Positions 43,257 through 53,826 of a stretch of 64,000 bases of DNA are shown piece by piece. Origin of the DNA: Melaminivora sp034675505. GTDB lineage: Bacteria; Pseudomonadota; Gammaproteobacteria; Burkholderiales; Burkholderiaceae_C. The stretch covers positions 124,001 through 188,000 of the forward strand of contig JAUCDD010000018.1 in NCBI GenBank assembly GCA_034675505.1, in the 5' to 3' direction. Both the position numbers and the translations under genes were made by a program. The number at the start of each line of letters is the position of its first letter. The stretch's first letter is position 1. Below the pieces are notes generated by a model, which saw only the letters and a list, made by a program, of their open reading frames with translations, had not been told where the DNA came from and did not search any database.

Positions 43257-44153
43257 TCATCCCTTCTTCTGCACCATCTTGATCACACTGGAGAAGTCCT
43301 CCCCTCCATGCCCGCCCAGGCTATGCGCCGCATACAAAGCCCGCGCCAGCCCACCCAGCGGCGTGCTCGCCTTCATCGCCATCGCATTCTCCTGCGCCAG
43401 CCCCAGATCTTTCAGCATCAGATCCGTACCAAACCCGCCCGCGTAACCCTTGCTCGCCGGCGCGTTCTCGTGCACGCCGGGATAGGGGTTGTACTTCTCC
43501 AGCGCCCAATTGCCGCCCGAGCTGCGGCGCATGATTTCGGCCAGCACCTTGGGGTCCAGCCCGTTGGCCACGCCCAGCGCCATGGCCTCGCTGGTGCCGA
43601 TCATCAAAATGCCCAGCAGCATGTTGTTGCAGATCTTAGCCGTCTGGCCGGCGCCCACGCTGCCGGCGTGGAAGATGTTGGCGCCCATTTTTTCCAGCAG
43701 CGGGCGGGCGCGCTCCAGGTCGGCGTCGCTGCCGCCGACCATGAAAGTCAGCGTGCCGGCGATGGCGCCGCCCGTGCCGCCGGAGACGGGCGCGTCGATG
43801 AAGGCGATGCCGGCGGCCTCGGCGGCCTTGGCGACCTTCTGGCTGGTGGCGGCGGCAATCGTCGAGCTGTCGATGACCAGCGTGCCGCGGGCGATGCGCG
43901 CGAGCAGGCCGCCTTGGCCGTCCTTGCCCAGGAACAGGCCCTCGACGTGCTGGCTGGCGGGCAGCATGGTGACCACGGCCTCGGCGCCCTGCACGGCGTC
44001 CTCGGCGCTGGTGGCGATGGCCAGGCCTTCGGCCTTGGCCTTGGCGAGGGCGTCCTGGCTCAGGTCGAAGGCTTTGACCTGGTGGCCGGCATTGTGCAGG
44101 TTGACGGCCATGGGGCCGCCCATGTGGCCCAGGCCGATGAAGGCGATTTGCAT
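43257..44153 (-). CDS. mmsB: 3-hydroxyisobutyrate dehydrogenase
   Basis: A 298-residue beta-hydroxyacid dehydrogenase that oxidises 3-hydroxyisobutyrate to methylmalonate semialdehyde in valine breakdown. NAD motif IAFIGLGHMGGPMAVNL, substrate-site FIDAPVSGGTGGA, and the catalytic Lys in GAGQTAKICNNMLLG. It is grouped with an acyl-CoA dehydrogenase and mmsA, the other steps of the pathway, all on this strand. Length and motifs are normal. Confidence 0.93.
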   Translation of the reverse strand: MQIAFIGLGHMGGPMAVNLHNAGHQVKAFDLSQDALAKAKAEGLAIATSAEDAVQGAEAVVTMLPASQHVEGLFLGKDGQGGLLARIARGTLVIDSSTIAAATSQKVAKAAEAAGIAFIDAPVSGGTGGAIAGTLTFMVGGSDADLERARPLLEKMGANIFHAGSVGAGQTAKICNNMLLGILMIGTSEAMALGVANGLDPKVLAEIMRRSSGGNWALEKYNPYPGVHENAPASKGYAGGFGTDLMLKDLGLAQENAMAMKASTPLGGLARALYAAHSLGGHGGEDFSSVIKMVQKKG

Positions 44154-44180
44154 GTGGGTCTCCTTGTGTGTGATGGAACT

Positions 44181-44220
44181 ATGAAATTGGTAGCTAGAGG
44201 CCGTTGTTTTACGCCGGCTG
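44181..44220. repeat. TAGCTA-type repeat copy
   Basis: TGAAATTGGTAGCTAGAGGC followed by CGTTGTTTTACGCCGGCTG, between mmsB and the MOSC gene. GAGGCCGT occurs also in the copy at 1-72. No gene in this short gap. Confidence 0.4.
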
Positions 44221-44264
44221 AATGCAGATTTCGTTGAAACTCGAGCCCATGGGCACGTGCTGGC

Positions 44265-44908
44265 TCACACCCGCTCCATGCGCGCGTGCGGCAGCGGCGG
44301 CAGGTGGAACGAGACGGCGTCGCCCGGCCAGACTTGGCCGCCGCGCAGCACGACACCCATCACGCCGGTCTTGCGCAGCAGGCGGCCCTGGGCGTCCTCG
44401 CCCAGCATGGCTTTCAGCAGGCCGCCCTGGAAGTTGTCGATCTGTGCGCACGGGTTGCGCAGCCCGGTCAGGCGCACGGCGGGGCCGCGGGCGAAGTGCA
44501 GTTCGGCTCCCGCCGGCAGCTCAATGAGCGCCTGCCAGTCCAGGCCGCAGGCGTCGGCCAGCGTGATGTTTTCCCAAGCTCGCCTGGACGCACCGCGAAA
44601 CCGCTGGCCGCCACATGATCGAACAGCGAGGCGCTGATCAGGTGCACCTGCCGCAGGTTGGGCTGGCTCGGGTCGGCCCTGACGCGCGAGCGGTGCTTGA
44701 CGGTGACGCCGCAATGCGCGTCACCGGCCACGCCCATGTTCTCGATCAGCGTGATGTGCGGCGCGGGCAGCTTGGAGAAGCGGTGCTCCGCATCCTGGTG
44801 CACGGCCAGCACGGTGGTGGCCAGGTGCGGCGCGGCGGCGGGGCAGGGCGGCCTAGCGTGATCGCCTGCTGCGCCGGCCATTAGTGCGTCTGCTGCGGCG
44901 GGTGGCAT
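44265..44908 (-). CDS. MOSC-domain protein, one frame break
   Basis: A MOSC (molybdenum cofactor sulfurase C-terminal) domain protein; members bind Mo-cofactor or handle sulfur with a Cys. The N-terminal part has the family-typical VKHRSRVRADPSQPNLRQVH and LISASLFDHVAASGFAVRPG. The C-terminal part has the conserved Cys in LRNPCAQIDNFQGGLLKAM. The frame breaks at CCC 44573-44575: adding one base to this run (GGG to GGGG in coding sense) gives GELGENITLADACGLDW. ATG 44908 starts 11 bases after the acyl-CoA dehydrogenase stop. Its place in the valine cluster is unusual, so the link may be accidental. Confidence 0.8.
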
Positions 44909-44918
44909 GGCGAGTGCT

Positions 44919-46085
44919 TCAGCGGATGGCATCCGGCGCGTCGCCGTCCAGCATGCGCCGGCCGATGATGACGCGCATGATCTCGTTCGTGCCCTCCAGG
45001 ATCTGGTGCACGCGTGCGTCGCGCAGCAGGCGCTCCAGCGGGTATTCGCGGATGTAGCCGTAGCCGCCATGCAGCTGCAGCGCGTCGTTGATGACGTTGA
45101 AGCCCGCATCGGTGGCGAAGCGCTTGGCCATGGCGCAGTAGGTGGAGGCGTCGCGCGCGCCGGCGTCGAGTTTGCTGGCAGCCAGGCGCACCATCTGGCG
45201 CGCGGCGACGAGTTCGGTCGCCATGTCGGCCAGCTTGAATTGCAGCGCCTGGAAGCTGGCAATGGGCTTGCCGAACTGCTTGCGTTCCTGGATGTAGCGC
45301 TGCGCGTGGGTCAAGGCGCCTTGCGCGGCGCCGATGGAGCAGGTGGCGATGTTGATGCGCCCGCCGTCCAGGCCCTTCATCGCGATCTTGAAGCCCTCGC
45401 CCTCGCGGCCCAGCAAATGATTCGCGGGGATGCGCACGTTGTCGAAGCTGATGGTGCGCGTGGGCTGGCTGTTCCAGCCCATTTTTTCTTCCTTCTTGCC
45501 GTACTGGATGCCCGGCAGATTGGCCGGCACGGCAAAGGCGCTGATGCCGCCGGCGCCTGATTGGGCGTCGCCCGTGCGCGCCATCAGCACCAGCACGTCG
45601 GTGGCGCCGGCGCCGCTGATGAAGGCTTTTGCACCGTTGATGACGTATTCGTGGCCCACGAACTCGGCGCGGGTCTTGATGGAGGCGGCGTCGGAGCCGG
45701 CGCCGGGCTCGGTCAGGCAGTAGCTGGCGAGCTTTTGCCCGCTAGTCAGGGCCTCGCCCCATTCGGCGCGCACTTCATCCGTGGCCCAGGTGCCCAGCAT
45801 CCAGGTGGCCATGTTGTGGATGGTGATGAAGGCCGTGGTGCTGGGATCGACTGCGGCCAGTTCTTCAAAAACCAGCGTGGCGTCCAGGCGGGGGAGCTGC
45901 AGGCCGCCGGCGTTCTCGGGCGCGTAGAGGCCACAGAAACCCAGCTCGCCGGCCTTGGCGATGGCATCGCGCGGGAAGATGGCTTCGGCATCCCAGTGCG
46001 CGGCGTGCGGCGCCAGCTGGCCTTCAGCGAACTGGCGCGCGGTATCGGCAAAGGCGCGCTGGTCTTCGGTCAGGTCGAAATTCAT
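44919..46085 (-). CDS. Acyl-CoA dehydrogenase (isobutyryl-CoA type)
   Basis: A 388-residue FAD enzyme that introduces the alpha,beta double bond in acyl-CoA. Segments: ASYCLTEPGAGSDAASI (FAD/substrate loop), RTISFDNVRIPANHLLG, and near the C-terminus the base-containing QILEGTNEIMRVIIGR with the Glu. Its placement between mmsB and mmsA supports isobutyryl-CoA as substrate in valine breakdown; sequence alone cannot separate short-chain specificities. Start ATG 46085 gives MNFDLTEDQRAF. Confidence 0.9.
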   Translation of the reverse strand: MNFDLTEDQRAFADTARQFAEGQLAPHAAHWDAEAIFPRDAIAKAGELGFCGLYAPENAGGLQLPRLDATLVFEELAAVDPSTTAFITIHNMATWMLGTWATDEVRAEWGEALTSGQKLASYCLTEPGAGSDAASIKTRAEFVGHEYVINGAKAFISGAGATDVLVLMARTGDAQSGAGGISAFAVPANLPGIQYGKKEEKMGWNSQPTRTISFDNVRIPANHLLGREGEGFKIAMKGLDGGRINIATCSIGAAQGALTHAQRYIQERKQFGKPIASFQALQFKLADMATELVAARQMVRLAASKLDAGARDASTYCAMAKRFATDAGFNVINDALQLHGGYGYIREYPLERLLRDARVHQILEGTNEIMRVIIGRRMLDGDAPDAIR

Positions 46086-46107
46086 GCGCGGGGGTCTCCT
46101 TTGGTGC

Positions 46108-46160
46108 TCTTTTATTTATAGCTGCCGCCGCTTGATTGGCGACGGCTTGCGGCCGTTCTG
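46108..46160. repeat. TAGCTA-type repeat copy
   Basis: TTTATTTATAGCTGCCGCCG followed by CTTGATTGGCGACGGCTTGC is a copy of the scattered repeat in the 242-base gap between the acyl-CoA dehydrogenase and mmsA genes. The rest of the gap also holds the REP-like element at 46252-46272 and no gene. Confidence 0.45.
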
Positions 46161-46251
46161 GCTGTTACGCCCTCTGAGGGAGGTGGGGGCCGCCGCAGCC
46201 TGCTCGATAAAACGGCTGTCGATAAGTCAACGTCGCTGGCTCTCACCCTGA

Positions 46252-46272
46252 CCCTCTCCCAGAGGGAGAGGG
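46252..46272. repeat. REP-like palindrome
   Basis: CCCTCTCCC-AGA-GGGAGAGGG, a perfect nine-base stem with a three-base loop, preceded by TCTCACCCTGA. The same plan as the element at 30790-30810. It lies in the gap downstream of mmsA on the minus strand. Confidence 0.75.
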
Positions 46273-46327
46273 AATAAGACAGGGCGCCCGCTGCGATGGC
46301 GTAAAGCCAAGCAGCAGGCGTCTCGCC

Positions 46328-47851
<1,524 letters not shown>

Positions 47852-47911
47852 GGCGAAGCGTCTCCTGGAGGTGAAAGAAAAGGGGGTGAAAGAACAACGC
47901 CTATGGTAGGC

Positions 47912-47967
47912 GTGCAAAATTACAGGGGCAATAGATAAACTTGCACCTTGGCTTTGCAAATTTGCAC
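47912..47967. promoter_or_regulatory. Candidate LysR operator between mmsA and its regulator
   Basis: GTGCAAAATT (47912-47921) and AAATTTGCAC (47958-47967) form an inverted pair, and TTTGCAAA (47954-47961) is itself palindromic. TTGCAC (47941-47946) adds a third copy. This cluster of TGCAAA/TTTGCA boxes lies in the divergent promoter region, as expected for a LysR-type site. Confidence 0.5.
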
Positions 47968-47982
47968 AACACGGCACGCACC

Positions 47983-48879
47983 ATGGATTGGGACAACCTG
48001 CGCTACTTCCTGGAGCTGGCCCGCACCGGCACCCTGGCCGCCGCCGCGCGCCGCACGGGCGTGGAGCACACCACCGTGGCCCGGCGCATCCAGGCGCTGG
48101 AAAAGCAGATGGGCGCGCCCCTGTTCGCGCGAGAGGCGGCCGGCCACCGCCTGACCGAAGCCGGCCGCCAGCTGCTGCCGGCCGTCGAGGCGATGGAAGC
48201 CGCCGTGCTGGGCGTGGAGCGCGCCTCGCCCGCCAACGCTGCCGCGAGCGGCCCCAGCGGCCTAGTGCGCGTGGGCGTGACGGAGGGCTTCGGCACGCTG
48301 ATCCTGGCGCCGCACCTGGCGCGGTTGACGCGCCAGCATCCGCACCTGTCCATCGACCTGCTGGCCGTGCCGCGCATGCTGCACCTGTCGCGGCGCGAGG
48401 CCGACATCGTCATCTCGCTGGAGCGGCCCAAGCGCGGCTCGGTGCTGGTCACCAAATTGGCCGACTACACGCTGCACCTGTACGGCCAGCGCGAATACCT
48501 GGCGCGCCGCCCGCTGGTGGCGCGGCGCGAGGACCTGCGCCACCACGATTTCGTCAGCTACGTGGACGACCTGCTGTTTTCCAAGGAGCTGCAGTTCATC
48601 GACCAGCTCTGGCCGCCCGAGCGCTTTGCGCTGCGCAGCACCAGCGTCACCGCGCAGTACGAGGCCGTGCGCGCCGGCGCCGGCCTGGCCGTGCTGCCGG
48701 CCTTCCTGGCCGACCGCGACCCGACCCTGGCGCGCGTGCTGCCGGCCGAGGCGCGCTTCGTGCGCACCTTCTGGATGAGCATGCCGGCCGAGTCCAAGCA
48801 CCTGGCGCGCACCCAGGCGGTGTGGGCCTTCCTGAAAGACCTGGGGCACAGGGAGGCCGCGCGCCTGATCCCCGGCTGA
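47983..48879 (+). CDS. LysR-family regulator, probable regulator of the valine cluster
   Basis: A 298-residue LysR regulator. HTH: LRYFLELARTGTLAAAARRT followed by VEHTTVARRIQALEKQM. The effector domain starts near 88 (LVRVGVTEGFGTLILAPHLA). ATG 47983 (MDWDNLRYF) is preferred over the upstream ATG 47941. It is divergent from mmsA, with TGCAAA-type boxes between, so it probably controls the mms genes. Confidence 0.88.
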   Translation: MDWDNLRYFLELARTGTLAAAARRTGVEHTTVARRIQALEKQMGAPLFAREAAGHRLTEAGRQLLPAVEAMEAAVLGVERASPANAAASGPSGLVRVGVTEGFGTLILAPHLARLTRQHPHLSIDLLAVPRMLHLSRREADIVISLERPKRGSVLVTKLADYTLHLYGQREYLARRPLVARREDLRHHDFVSYVDDLLFSKELQFIDQLWPPERFALRSTSVTAQYEAVRAGAGLAVLPAFLADRDPTLARVLPAEARFVRTFWMSMPAESKHLARTQAVWAFLKDLGHREAARLIPG

Positions 48880-48890
48880 GAGCCTGTCCA

Positions 48891-48960
48891 TGATCGATAG
48901 AAAGCTACTGTTTTTATAGCTAACTATCGCCAGTTGGCGCCGGCAACCGGCCTGTTTGAC
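48891..48960. repeat. TAGCTA-type repeat copy, the most complete here
   Basis: TGATCGATAGAAAGCTACTG, then TTTTTATAGCTAACTATCGC and CAGTTGGCGCCGGCAACCGG. ATAG/CTAT units and the GCCGGC part are all present. It lies in the 240-base gap between the LysR and binding-protein genes. No gene in the gap. Confidence 0.65.
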
Positions 48961-49119
48961 CTGAAAACCATGCAATTGCCCGGTTTCCGCCCCCTCGCGC
49001 CGTGCCGCGCGTACGTACTTTGCGCAAGGGTTCTCCCCAGTGGCGCCGGGCGGGGGTTGCGGCACGATTGCTGCACTGCAACAAAAACACTTGCAGGGTG
49101 TTGTTCCTGCTGATCTGTG

Positions 49120-50178
49120 ATGTCCAAGTCCCACCTCCCGTCCCGCCGCCAATGGCTGAGCCAGCTGGGCCGCCTGGGGGCGATGGCTGCGCTGCCTGTG
49201 GCGGCGCAGGCGCGGCCGGCTGGCGAGGGCGACGAGCCGCTGCGCATCGCGGTCGGGGCGCGCAGCACGCTCTACCACCTGCCGCTGGTGGTGGCGCAGG
49301 AGCTGGGCTATTTCGCCGACGCCGGCCTGGCGGTGCGCATCCTCGACCATCCCGCCGGCGCGCAGGCGCTGCAGTCCCTGGCCGTGAATGGCGCCGATGT
49401 CTGCTGCGGCGCCTATGAGCACGTCGTGCGCGGCCAGCTGCAGGGGCAGGACTGGCGCAGCCTGGTGCTGCTGGCGCGTGCGCCGCAGATCGCCCTGGTG
49501 GCGCCCAGCCACTTGCGCCTGGGGGCCGAGGCGGCGCGCACCAGCCCGCTGCGCGTGGGCGTGACGGCGCCGGGCTCGTCCACCCACTACCTGGCCAGCC
49601 TGTGGCTGCACGATGCCGGCGTGCCGGGCAGTGCGGTGCAATACGTCCCCGTGGGCAGCGGCGCCAGTGCCGCGCAGGCCCTGCACCAGGGCCGCATCCA
49701 TGCGCTGTGCCACGCCGACCCGGTGCTGACCCAGCTGGAGCAGCGCGCCCGGGTCGCAGTGCTGGCGGACACGCGCTCGCTCAAGGCATCGGCGCAGATT
49801 TATGGCGGCACCATGCCGGGCGGCTGCCTGTTTGCCGCGCAGTCCTTCGCGCAGCGCCGGCCCCAGCAGGCGCTGGCGCTGGCCACGGCGCTGGTGCGGG
49901 CGCTGCGCTGGCTGCAAATGGCCAGCCCGGCCGACCTGGCGCAGGTCGTGCCCACGCCCTACCTGCTGGGCGATCGCGGCGCCTACCTGGCGGCGTTTGA
50001 GAAAGTGCGCGAAACCCTCTCGCCCGACGGCCTGATGCCGCCCGACGGCCCGGCCACGGCCTGGCGCGCGGTGCAGCGCATGCAGCCCGAAGCGGCCGCG
50101 CGGACGCGGGTGCTGCTGGAAAAGACCTTCAGCGACAGCTGGGCGCTGAAGGCCCGCGCCCGCCTGGAACGGGTCTGA
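49120..50178 (+). CDS. ABC transporter substrate-binding protein (NitT/TauT type), Tat-like signal
   Basis: A 352-residue periplasmic binding protein of the nitrate/sulfonate/taurine group. The N-terminus SRRQWLSQLGRLGAMAALPV resembles a twin-arginine signal. Then RIAVGARSTLYHLPLVVAQELGY, the classic first strand and helix, and GADVCCGAYEHVVRG. No permease or ATPase gene is adjacent, so its transporter partner is elsewhere, or it acts alone. ATG 49120 follows a GTG at 49117. Confidence 0.8.
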   Translation: MSKSHLPSRRQWLSQLGRLGAMAALPVAAQARPAGEGDEPLRIAVGARSTLYHLPLVVAQELGYFADAGLAVRILDHPAGAQALQSLAVNGADVCCGAYEHVVRGQLQGQDWRSLVLLARAPQIALVAPSHLRLGAEAARTSPLRVGVTAPGSSTHYLASLWLHDAGVPGSAVQYVPVGSGASAAQALHQGRIHALCHADPVLTQLEQRARVAVLADTRSLKASAQIYGGTMPGGCLFAAQSFAQRRPQQALALATALVRALRWLQMASPADLAQVVPTPYLLGDRGAYLAAFEKVRETLSPDGLMPPDGPATAWRAVQRMQPEAAARTRVLLEKTFSDSWALKARARLERV

Positions 50179-50223
50179 GGCCTGGCGCGCATTGCGCCGC
50201 GCCGCAGCGCGGGCAGGCCGTGG

Positions 50224-51780
50224 TCAGCGGTGGCGCGCCGCCTGGCTGCGCGTCTTGGCTGCGGGGCGGGGGCTGGCGGTTGCCGTCCTGGCGACGGGCG
50301 TGCGCGCGGCGGCCTTGCTGCCGTGCGCCGGCGCAGCCACGGGCTGGCGTGCGCTGGTGCGTGCCAGCGACGTGGTGGCCAGGCGCACCGGCAGGTACAT
50401 CACCACGGCCTCGCCGGCCTTGAAGCGGCTGGCGGCCTTGACGTCGTTCCAGTCGGCCACGTCCGCCGCGCTGACCTTGTAGCGCTGCGCGATGGCGGCC
50501 ACCGTCTCGCCGCGCTTGGCCGCGCGCACCGTGGTGCGGCGCGTGACGATCTCTGGCGTGAAGGCGATCTGGCCGTTGTCTGCCAGGTGGCCGGAGACGT
50601 CCTGGCGCGTGGTCGCGGCGCGCGGCACCATCAGCGCCGAGCCGGCCTTGATCAGCATGCGCGGCGGGATGCCGTTGACCTGGCGCAGGTCGGCCTCGCT
50701 CATGCCGGCGTGCTGCGCGGCAGCGGCCACGGTCATGTTGCCGGGCACCGTCCACACCGTCCAGCTGGCGTACTGGCCTTCGCTGTGCGCCTGCAGGTTG
50801 CGCCGGAAGACCTGCGCGTTGTTCCAGGGCAGCAGGATTTGCGGCATGCCGGCGGCCAGGATGACGGGCTTGTGCAGCGACGGGTTGAGCGCGCGGAAGT
50901 CCTCCTCGCGGATGCCCGCCAGGCTGGCCACCAGCGCCACGTCGATATCGCGGGCGATCTCTACGCTCTGGAAATAGGGGTGGTTCTCGATCAGCGGCAG
51001 CTCGGCGCCAAAGCGCTCGGGGTTGGCCACGATGTTCTTCACGGCCTGCAGCTTGGGCACGTACAGGCGCGTCTCGGCCGGCATGGACAGCTCCGGGTAG
51101 CTGGTGCCCAGGCCCAGCTTCTCGTTCTTGGCGATGGCGCGGCCCACGCTGCCCTCGCCCCAGTTGTAGGCGGCCAGCGCCAGGTGCCAGTCGCCGAACA
51201 TGCCGTAGAGCTTTTGCAGGTAGTCCAGCGCCGCGCGGGTGGAGGCCAGCACGTCGCGGCGGTCGTCGCGGAAGGCGTTTTGCTTCAGGTCGAAGTAGGT
51301 GCCGGTGGCGGGCATGAACTGCCACATGCCGGCGGCCTTGGCGCTGGAGACGGCCTGTGGGTTGAAGGCGCTTTCGATGTAGGGCAGCAGCGCCAGCTCG
51401 GTCGGCATGCCGCGGCGCTCCAGCTCCTCGACGATGTGGAACAGGTATTTGCGCGAGCGCTCGGTCATGCGCTGCATGTAGTCCGGGCGGCTGGCATACC
51501 ACTGCTCGCGCTCCTGCACCTGCTCGGCCTGCAGGTCGGGCATGGCGAAGCCGCGGCGGATGCGGTCCCACAGGTCGGCCGGGGCGTCGATGCCGGCCAC
51601 CGCCGTTCCGCGCGTGCTGCCCGCCGTGATGGGGCGCAGCGGCCCGGCGGGAAACAGCGGCTGGTGCGCAGCGCTGGCCGGCGCGGCGGACGCGGCGGCG
51701 GGGTTGTCAGGGCTGGCGGTGGTGGCGCAGCCTGCCAGCCACAACAGGCTGGCCAGCATCAACAGGTGCAGAAATCTCAT
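50224..51780 (-). CDS. mltD: Membrane-bound lytic murein transglycosylase D
   Basis: A 518-residue lipoprotein that cleaves peptidoglycan glycan strands. Signal with lipobox LAGC near residue 18. The SLT domain has ELALLPYIESAFNPQAVSSA with the catalytic Glu, and AAGMWQFMPATG. C-terminal part carries two LysM repeats (WTVPGNMTVAAAAQHAGMSE and VRAAKRGETVAAIAQRYKVS), and a basic, Ala/Thr-rich tail. ATG 51780 overlaps the gloB stop by four bases (ATGA), so gloB and mltD form an operon. Confidence 0.92.
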   Translation of the reverse strand: MRFLHLLMLASLLWLAGCATTASPDNPAAASAAPASAAHQPLFPAGPLRPITAGSTRGTAVAGIDAPADLWDRIRRGFAMPDLQAEQVQEREQWYASRPDYMQRMTERSRKYLFHIVEELERRGMPTELALLPYIESAFNPQAVSSAKAAGMWQFMPATGTYFDLKQNAFRDDRRDVLASTRAALDYLQKLYGMFGDWHLALAAYNWGEGSVGRAIAKNEKLGLGTSYPELSMPAETRLYVPKLQAVKNIVANPERFGAELPLIENHPYFQSVEIARDIDVALVASLAGIREEDFRALNPSLHKPVILAAGMPQILLPWNNAQVFRRNLQAHSEGQYASWTVWTVPGNMTVAAAAQHAGMSEADLRQVNGIPPRMLIKAGSALMVPRAATTRQDVSGHLADNGQIAFTPEIVTRRTTVRAAKRGETVAAIAQRYKVSAADVADWNDVKAASRFKAGEAVVMYLPVRLATTSLARTSARQPVAAPAHGSKAAARTPVARTATASPRPAAKTRSQAARHR

Positions 51781-52553
51781 CGGAACTCGTTTTTCCATTG
51801 GCGCAAGGCGGTGAACACGGCGACGGGCGAGGCCGGGTCCACGCGGGCGTCGAAGCGGCAGGCGGCCTGCGCCACGTCGGGCACGCGGGTGCGCAGGAAG
51901 GGGTTGATCTCAAGCTCCAGGGCGAGCCGCGAGGGCAGGGTGGGCCGGTCCTGCGCGCGCAGCTGCTCGCAGTGCCGTTGGTGCTGGAGCAGCGCCGCGT
52001 TGCAAGGTTCCACGGCGCGGGCAAACTTCAGGTTGGACAGGGTGTACTCGTGGGCGCAGCATACGCGCGTGTCGCCCGGCAGCTGCGCCAGGCGCTCCAG
52101 AGAGGCCAGCATCTGCGCCGGCGTGCCCTCGAAGAGCCGCCCGCAGCCGCCCGAGAACAGCGTGTCGCCGCAAAACAGCAGCGGCGCGCCGGCGGCGTCG
52201 GGGCAATAGTAGGCAATGTGGCCGCCCGTGTGCCCGGGCACGTCGAGCACCTGCAGCTGCAGGCCGAGCACGCTGAGCCCGGCGCCGCCCGCCAGCGGCA
52301 CGGCGGGCTGGGGGATGGCCTCGCGGGCCGGGCCATAGACCTGCGCGCCCGTGGCCTCGCGCAGTTCGCGCACTCCGCCGACGTGATCGCCGTGGTGGTG
52401 CGTGACTAAAATTGCCTGCAGCGGCAGGCCGGTCCCGGCCAGCGCCGCCAGCACCGGCTGCGCATCGCCGGGATCCACCACGACGGCGCCCTGGGCGCTT
52501 TGCAGCATCCAGATGTAGTTGTCGGCGAAGGCGGGCAGCGGCAGCAACTTCAT
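51777..52553 (-). CDS. gloB: Hydroxyacylglutathione hydrolase (glyoxalase II)
   Basis: A metallo-beta-lactamase-fold enzyme that hydrolyses S-lactoylglutathione, the second step of methylglyoxal removal. The metal motif is VTHHHGDHVGG, with a second HTGGH and CGDTLFSGGCGRLFEGTP, and AHEYTLSNLKFA near the C-terminus. Length 258 residues. ATG 52553 is in direct overlap with the divergent methyltransferase ATG (CATG), and its stop overlaps mltD. The gloB-methyltransferase-rnhA arrangement is common in betaproteobacteria. Confidence 0.94.
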   Translation of the reverse strand: MKLLPLPAFADNYIWMLQSAQGAVVVDPGDAQPVLAALAGTGLPLQAILVTHHHGDHVGGVRELREATGAQVYGPAREAIPQPAVPLAGGAGLSVLGLQLQVLDVPGHTGGHIAYYCPDAAGAPLLFCGDTLFSGGCGRLFEGTPAQMLASLERLAQLPGDTRVCCAHEYTLSNLKFARAVEPCNAALLQHQRHCEQLRAQDRPTLPSRLALELEINPFLRTRVPDVAQAACRFDARVDPASPVAVFTALRQWKNEFR

Positions 52554-53346
52554 GAGCGGCGAAATTATAGGTTTGCACCAATGGCTCGATACTCCCCCCG
52601 GCCGCCACCTGCTGGCGTGGGAGCAGGCGAGCCATGACGAACTGGTGGCCGACCTCTTCGGCTTCCATGCGCTGCAGCTGGGCCTGCCGGCCCTGGACGG
52701 CCTGCGCGCCAACCGCATGCCGCACCGCTGGCTGGCCCTGGGCCAGCACGAGCAGCAGGCGCCGGGCGGCATGCCCCCGGCCTTGCGCGCCGAGCCGGTG
52801 ATGCTGCCCTTTCCCGAGGCCAGCCTGGACCTGGTGCTGATGCCACATACGCTGGAGCTCAGCGTGGACCCGCATGCGGCGCTGCGCGAAGTGCAGCGGG
52901 TGCTGGTGCCCGAGGGGCGGGTGGTCATCAGCGGCCTCAACCCCTGGAGCCTGTGGGGCCTGCGGCAAAAGCGTGCGCGGCTGTACCAGCGCCTGGGCGC
53001 GGGCGGGCTGCCGTACCTGCCGCAGGCGGGCGAATTCATCGCCCCGGGCCGGCTGCGCGACTGGCTGCAGCTGCTCGACTTCGAGCTGGAGAGCGTGAGT
53101 TTCGGCTGCTTCCGGCCCGCCGTGGACAGCCAGCGCTGGCTGCAGCGCCATGCCTGGCTCGATGGGCTGGGCGCGCGCTGGTGGCCCGTGTTGGGGGCGG
53201 CCTACGTGACCGTGGCCGTCAAGCGCGTGCGCGGCATGCGGCTGCTGGAGCCGGCCTGGCGTGCGGCGCCGGTGGCCGTGCCGGCGCAGGCGCAGGTCGC
53301 GCAGCGCCAGGCCCGCCCTGCCGGGGCCGGGGCCTTGCACCGATGA
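52552..53346 (+). CDS. SAM-dependent methyltransferase (class I-like)
   Basis: A 264-residue methyltransferase. The SAM motif region is not a clean GxGxG; the later segments PFPEASLDLVLMPHTLELSV and EVQRVLVPEGRVVISGLNPW fit the class I methyltransferase fold. It is divergent from gloB (overlapping CATG) and overlaps rnhA by four bases (ATGA). The gene between gloB and rnhA is typically annotated as a methyltransferase of unknown substrate. C-terminus is Ala/Pro-rich. Confidence 0.8.
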   Translation: MSGEIIGLHQWLDTPPGRHLLAWEQASHDELVADLFGFHALQLGLPALDGLRANRMPHRWLALGQHEQQAPGGMPPALRAEPVMLPFPEASLDLVLMPHTLELSVDPHAALREVQRVLVPEGRVVISGLNPWSLWGLRQKRARLYQRLGAGGLPYLPQAGEFIAPGRLRDWLQLLDFELESVSFGCFRPAVDSQRWLQRHAWLDGLGARWWPVLGAAYVTVAVKRVRGMRLLEPAWRAAPVAVPAQAQVAQRQARPAGAGALHR

Positions 53347-53816
53347 ATGGAATCGAGGGATTTTTCTTGACTGAAGTTGTGATCTATACCGATGGCGCCT
53401 GCAAGGGCAACCCCGGCCCGGGAGGCTGGGGGGTGCTGCTGCGCGCCGGCGCGCTGGAGAAAGAACTGTTCGGCGGCGAGCAAAACACCACCAACAACCG
53501 CATGGAGCTGCTGGCGGTGATCGAGGCGCTGGCCGCGCTCAAGCGGCCCTGCCAGGTGCAGCTGTACCTGGACAGCCAGTACGTGCGCCAGGGCATCACG
53601 TCCTGGATCCACGGCTGGAAGAAAAAGGGCTGGCGCACCGCAGCGGGCCAGCCGGTGAAGAACGTCGAGTTGTGGCAGCGCCTGGACGGGCTGGCGCACG
53701 GCGTCGGCCATCGCATCGAGTGGCACTGGGTGCGCGGCCACGCCGGCGACCCCGGCAACGAGCGCGCCGACGCCCTGGCCAACCAGGGCGTGGAGCGGCT
53801 GCGCACGCCTGCCTGA
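53343..53816 (+). CDS. rnhA: Ribonuclease HI
   Basis: Degrades the RNA strand of RNA-DNA hybrids. Catalytic residues: Asp in VVIYTDGACKGNPGPGGWG, Glu in NNRMELLAVIEAL, Asp in YLDSQYV, and Asp in ERADALANQG. Length 157 residues, normal. ATG 53343 overlaps the methyltransferase stop (ATGA). An internal TTG 53367 (LTEVVIYTDG) is an alternative start nearer the E. coli N-terminus. Confidence 0.95.
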   Translation: MNGIEGFFLTEVVIYTDGACKGNPGPGGWGVLLRAGALEKELFGGEQNTTNNRMELLAVIEALAALKRPCQVQLYLDSQYVRQGITSWIHGWKKKGWRTAAGQPVKNVELWQRLDGLAHGVGHRIEWHWVRGHAGDPGNERADALANQGVERLRTPA

Positions 53817-53826
53817 GCAGGCCGGC

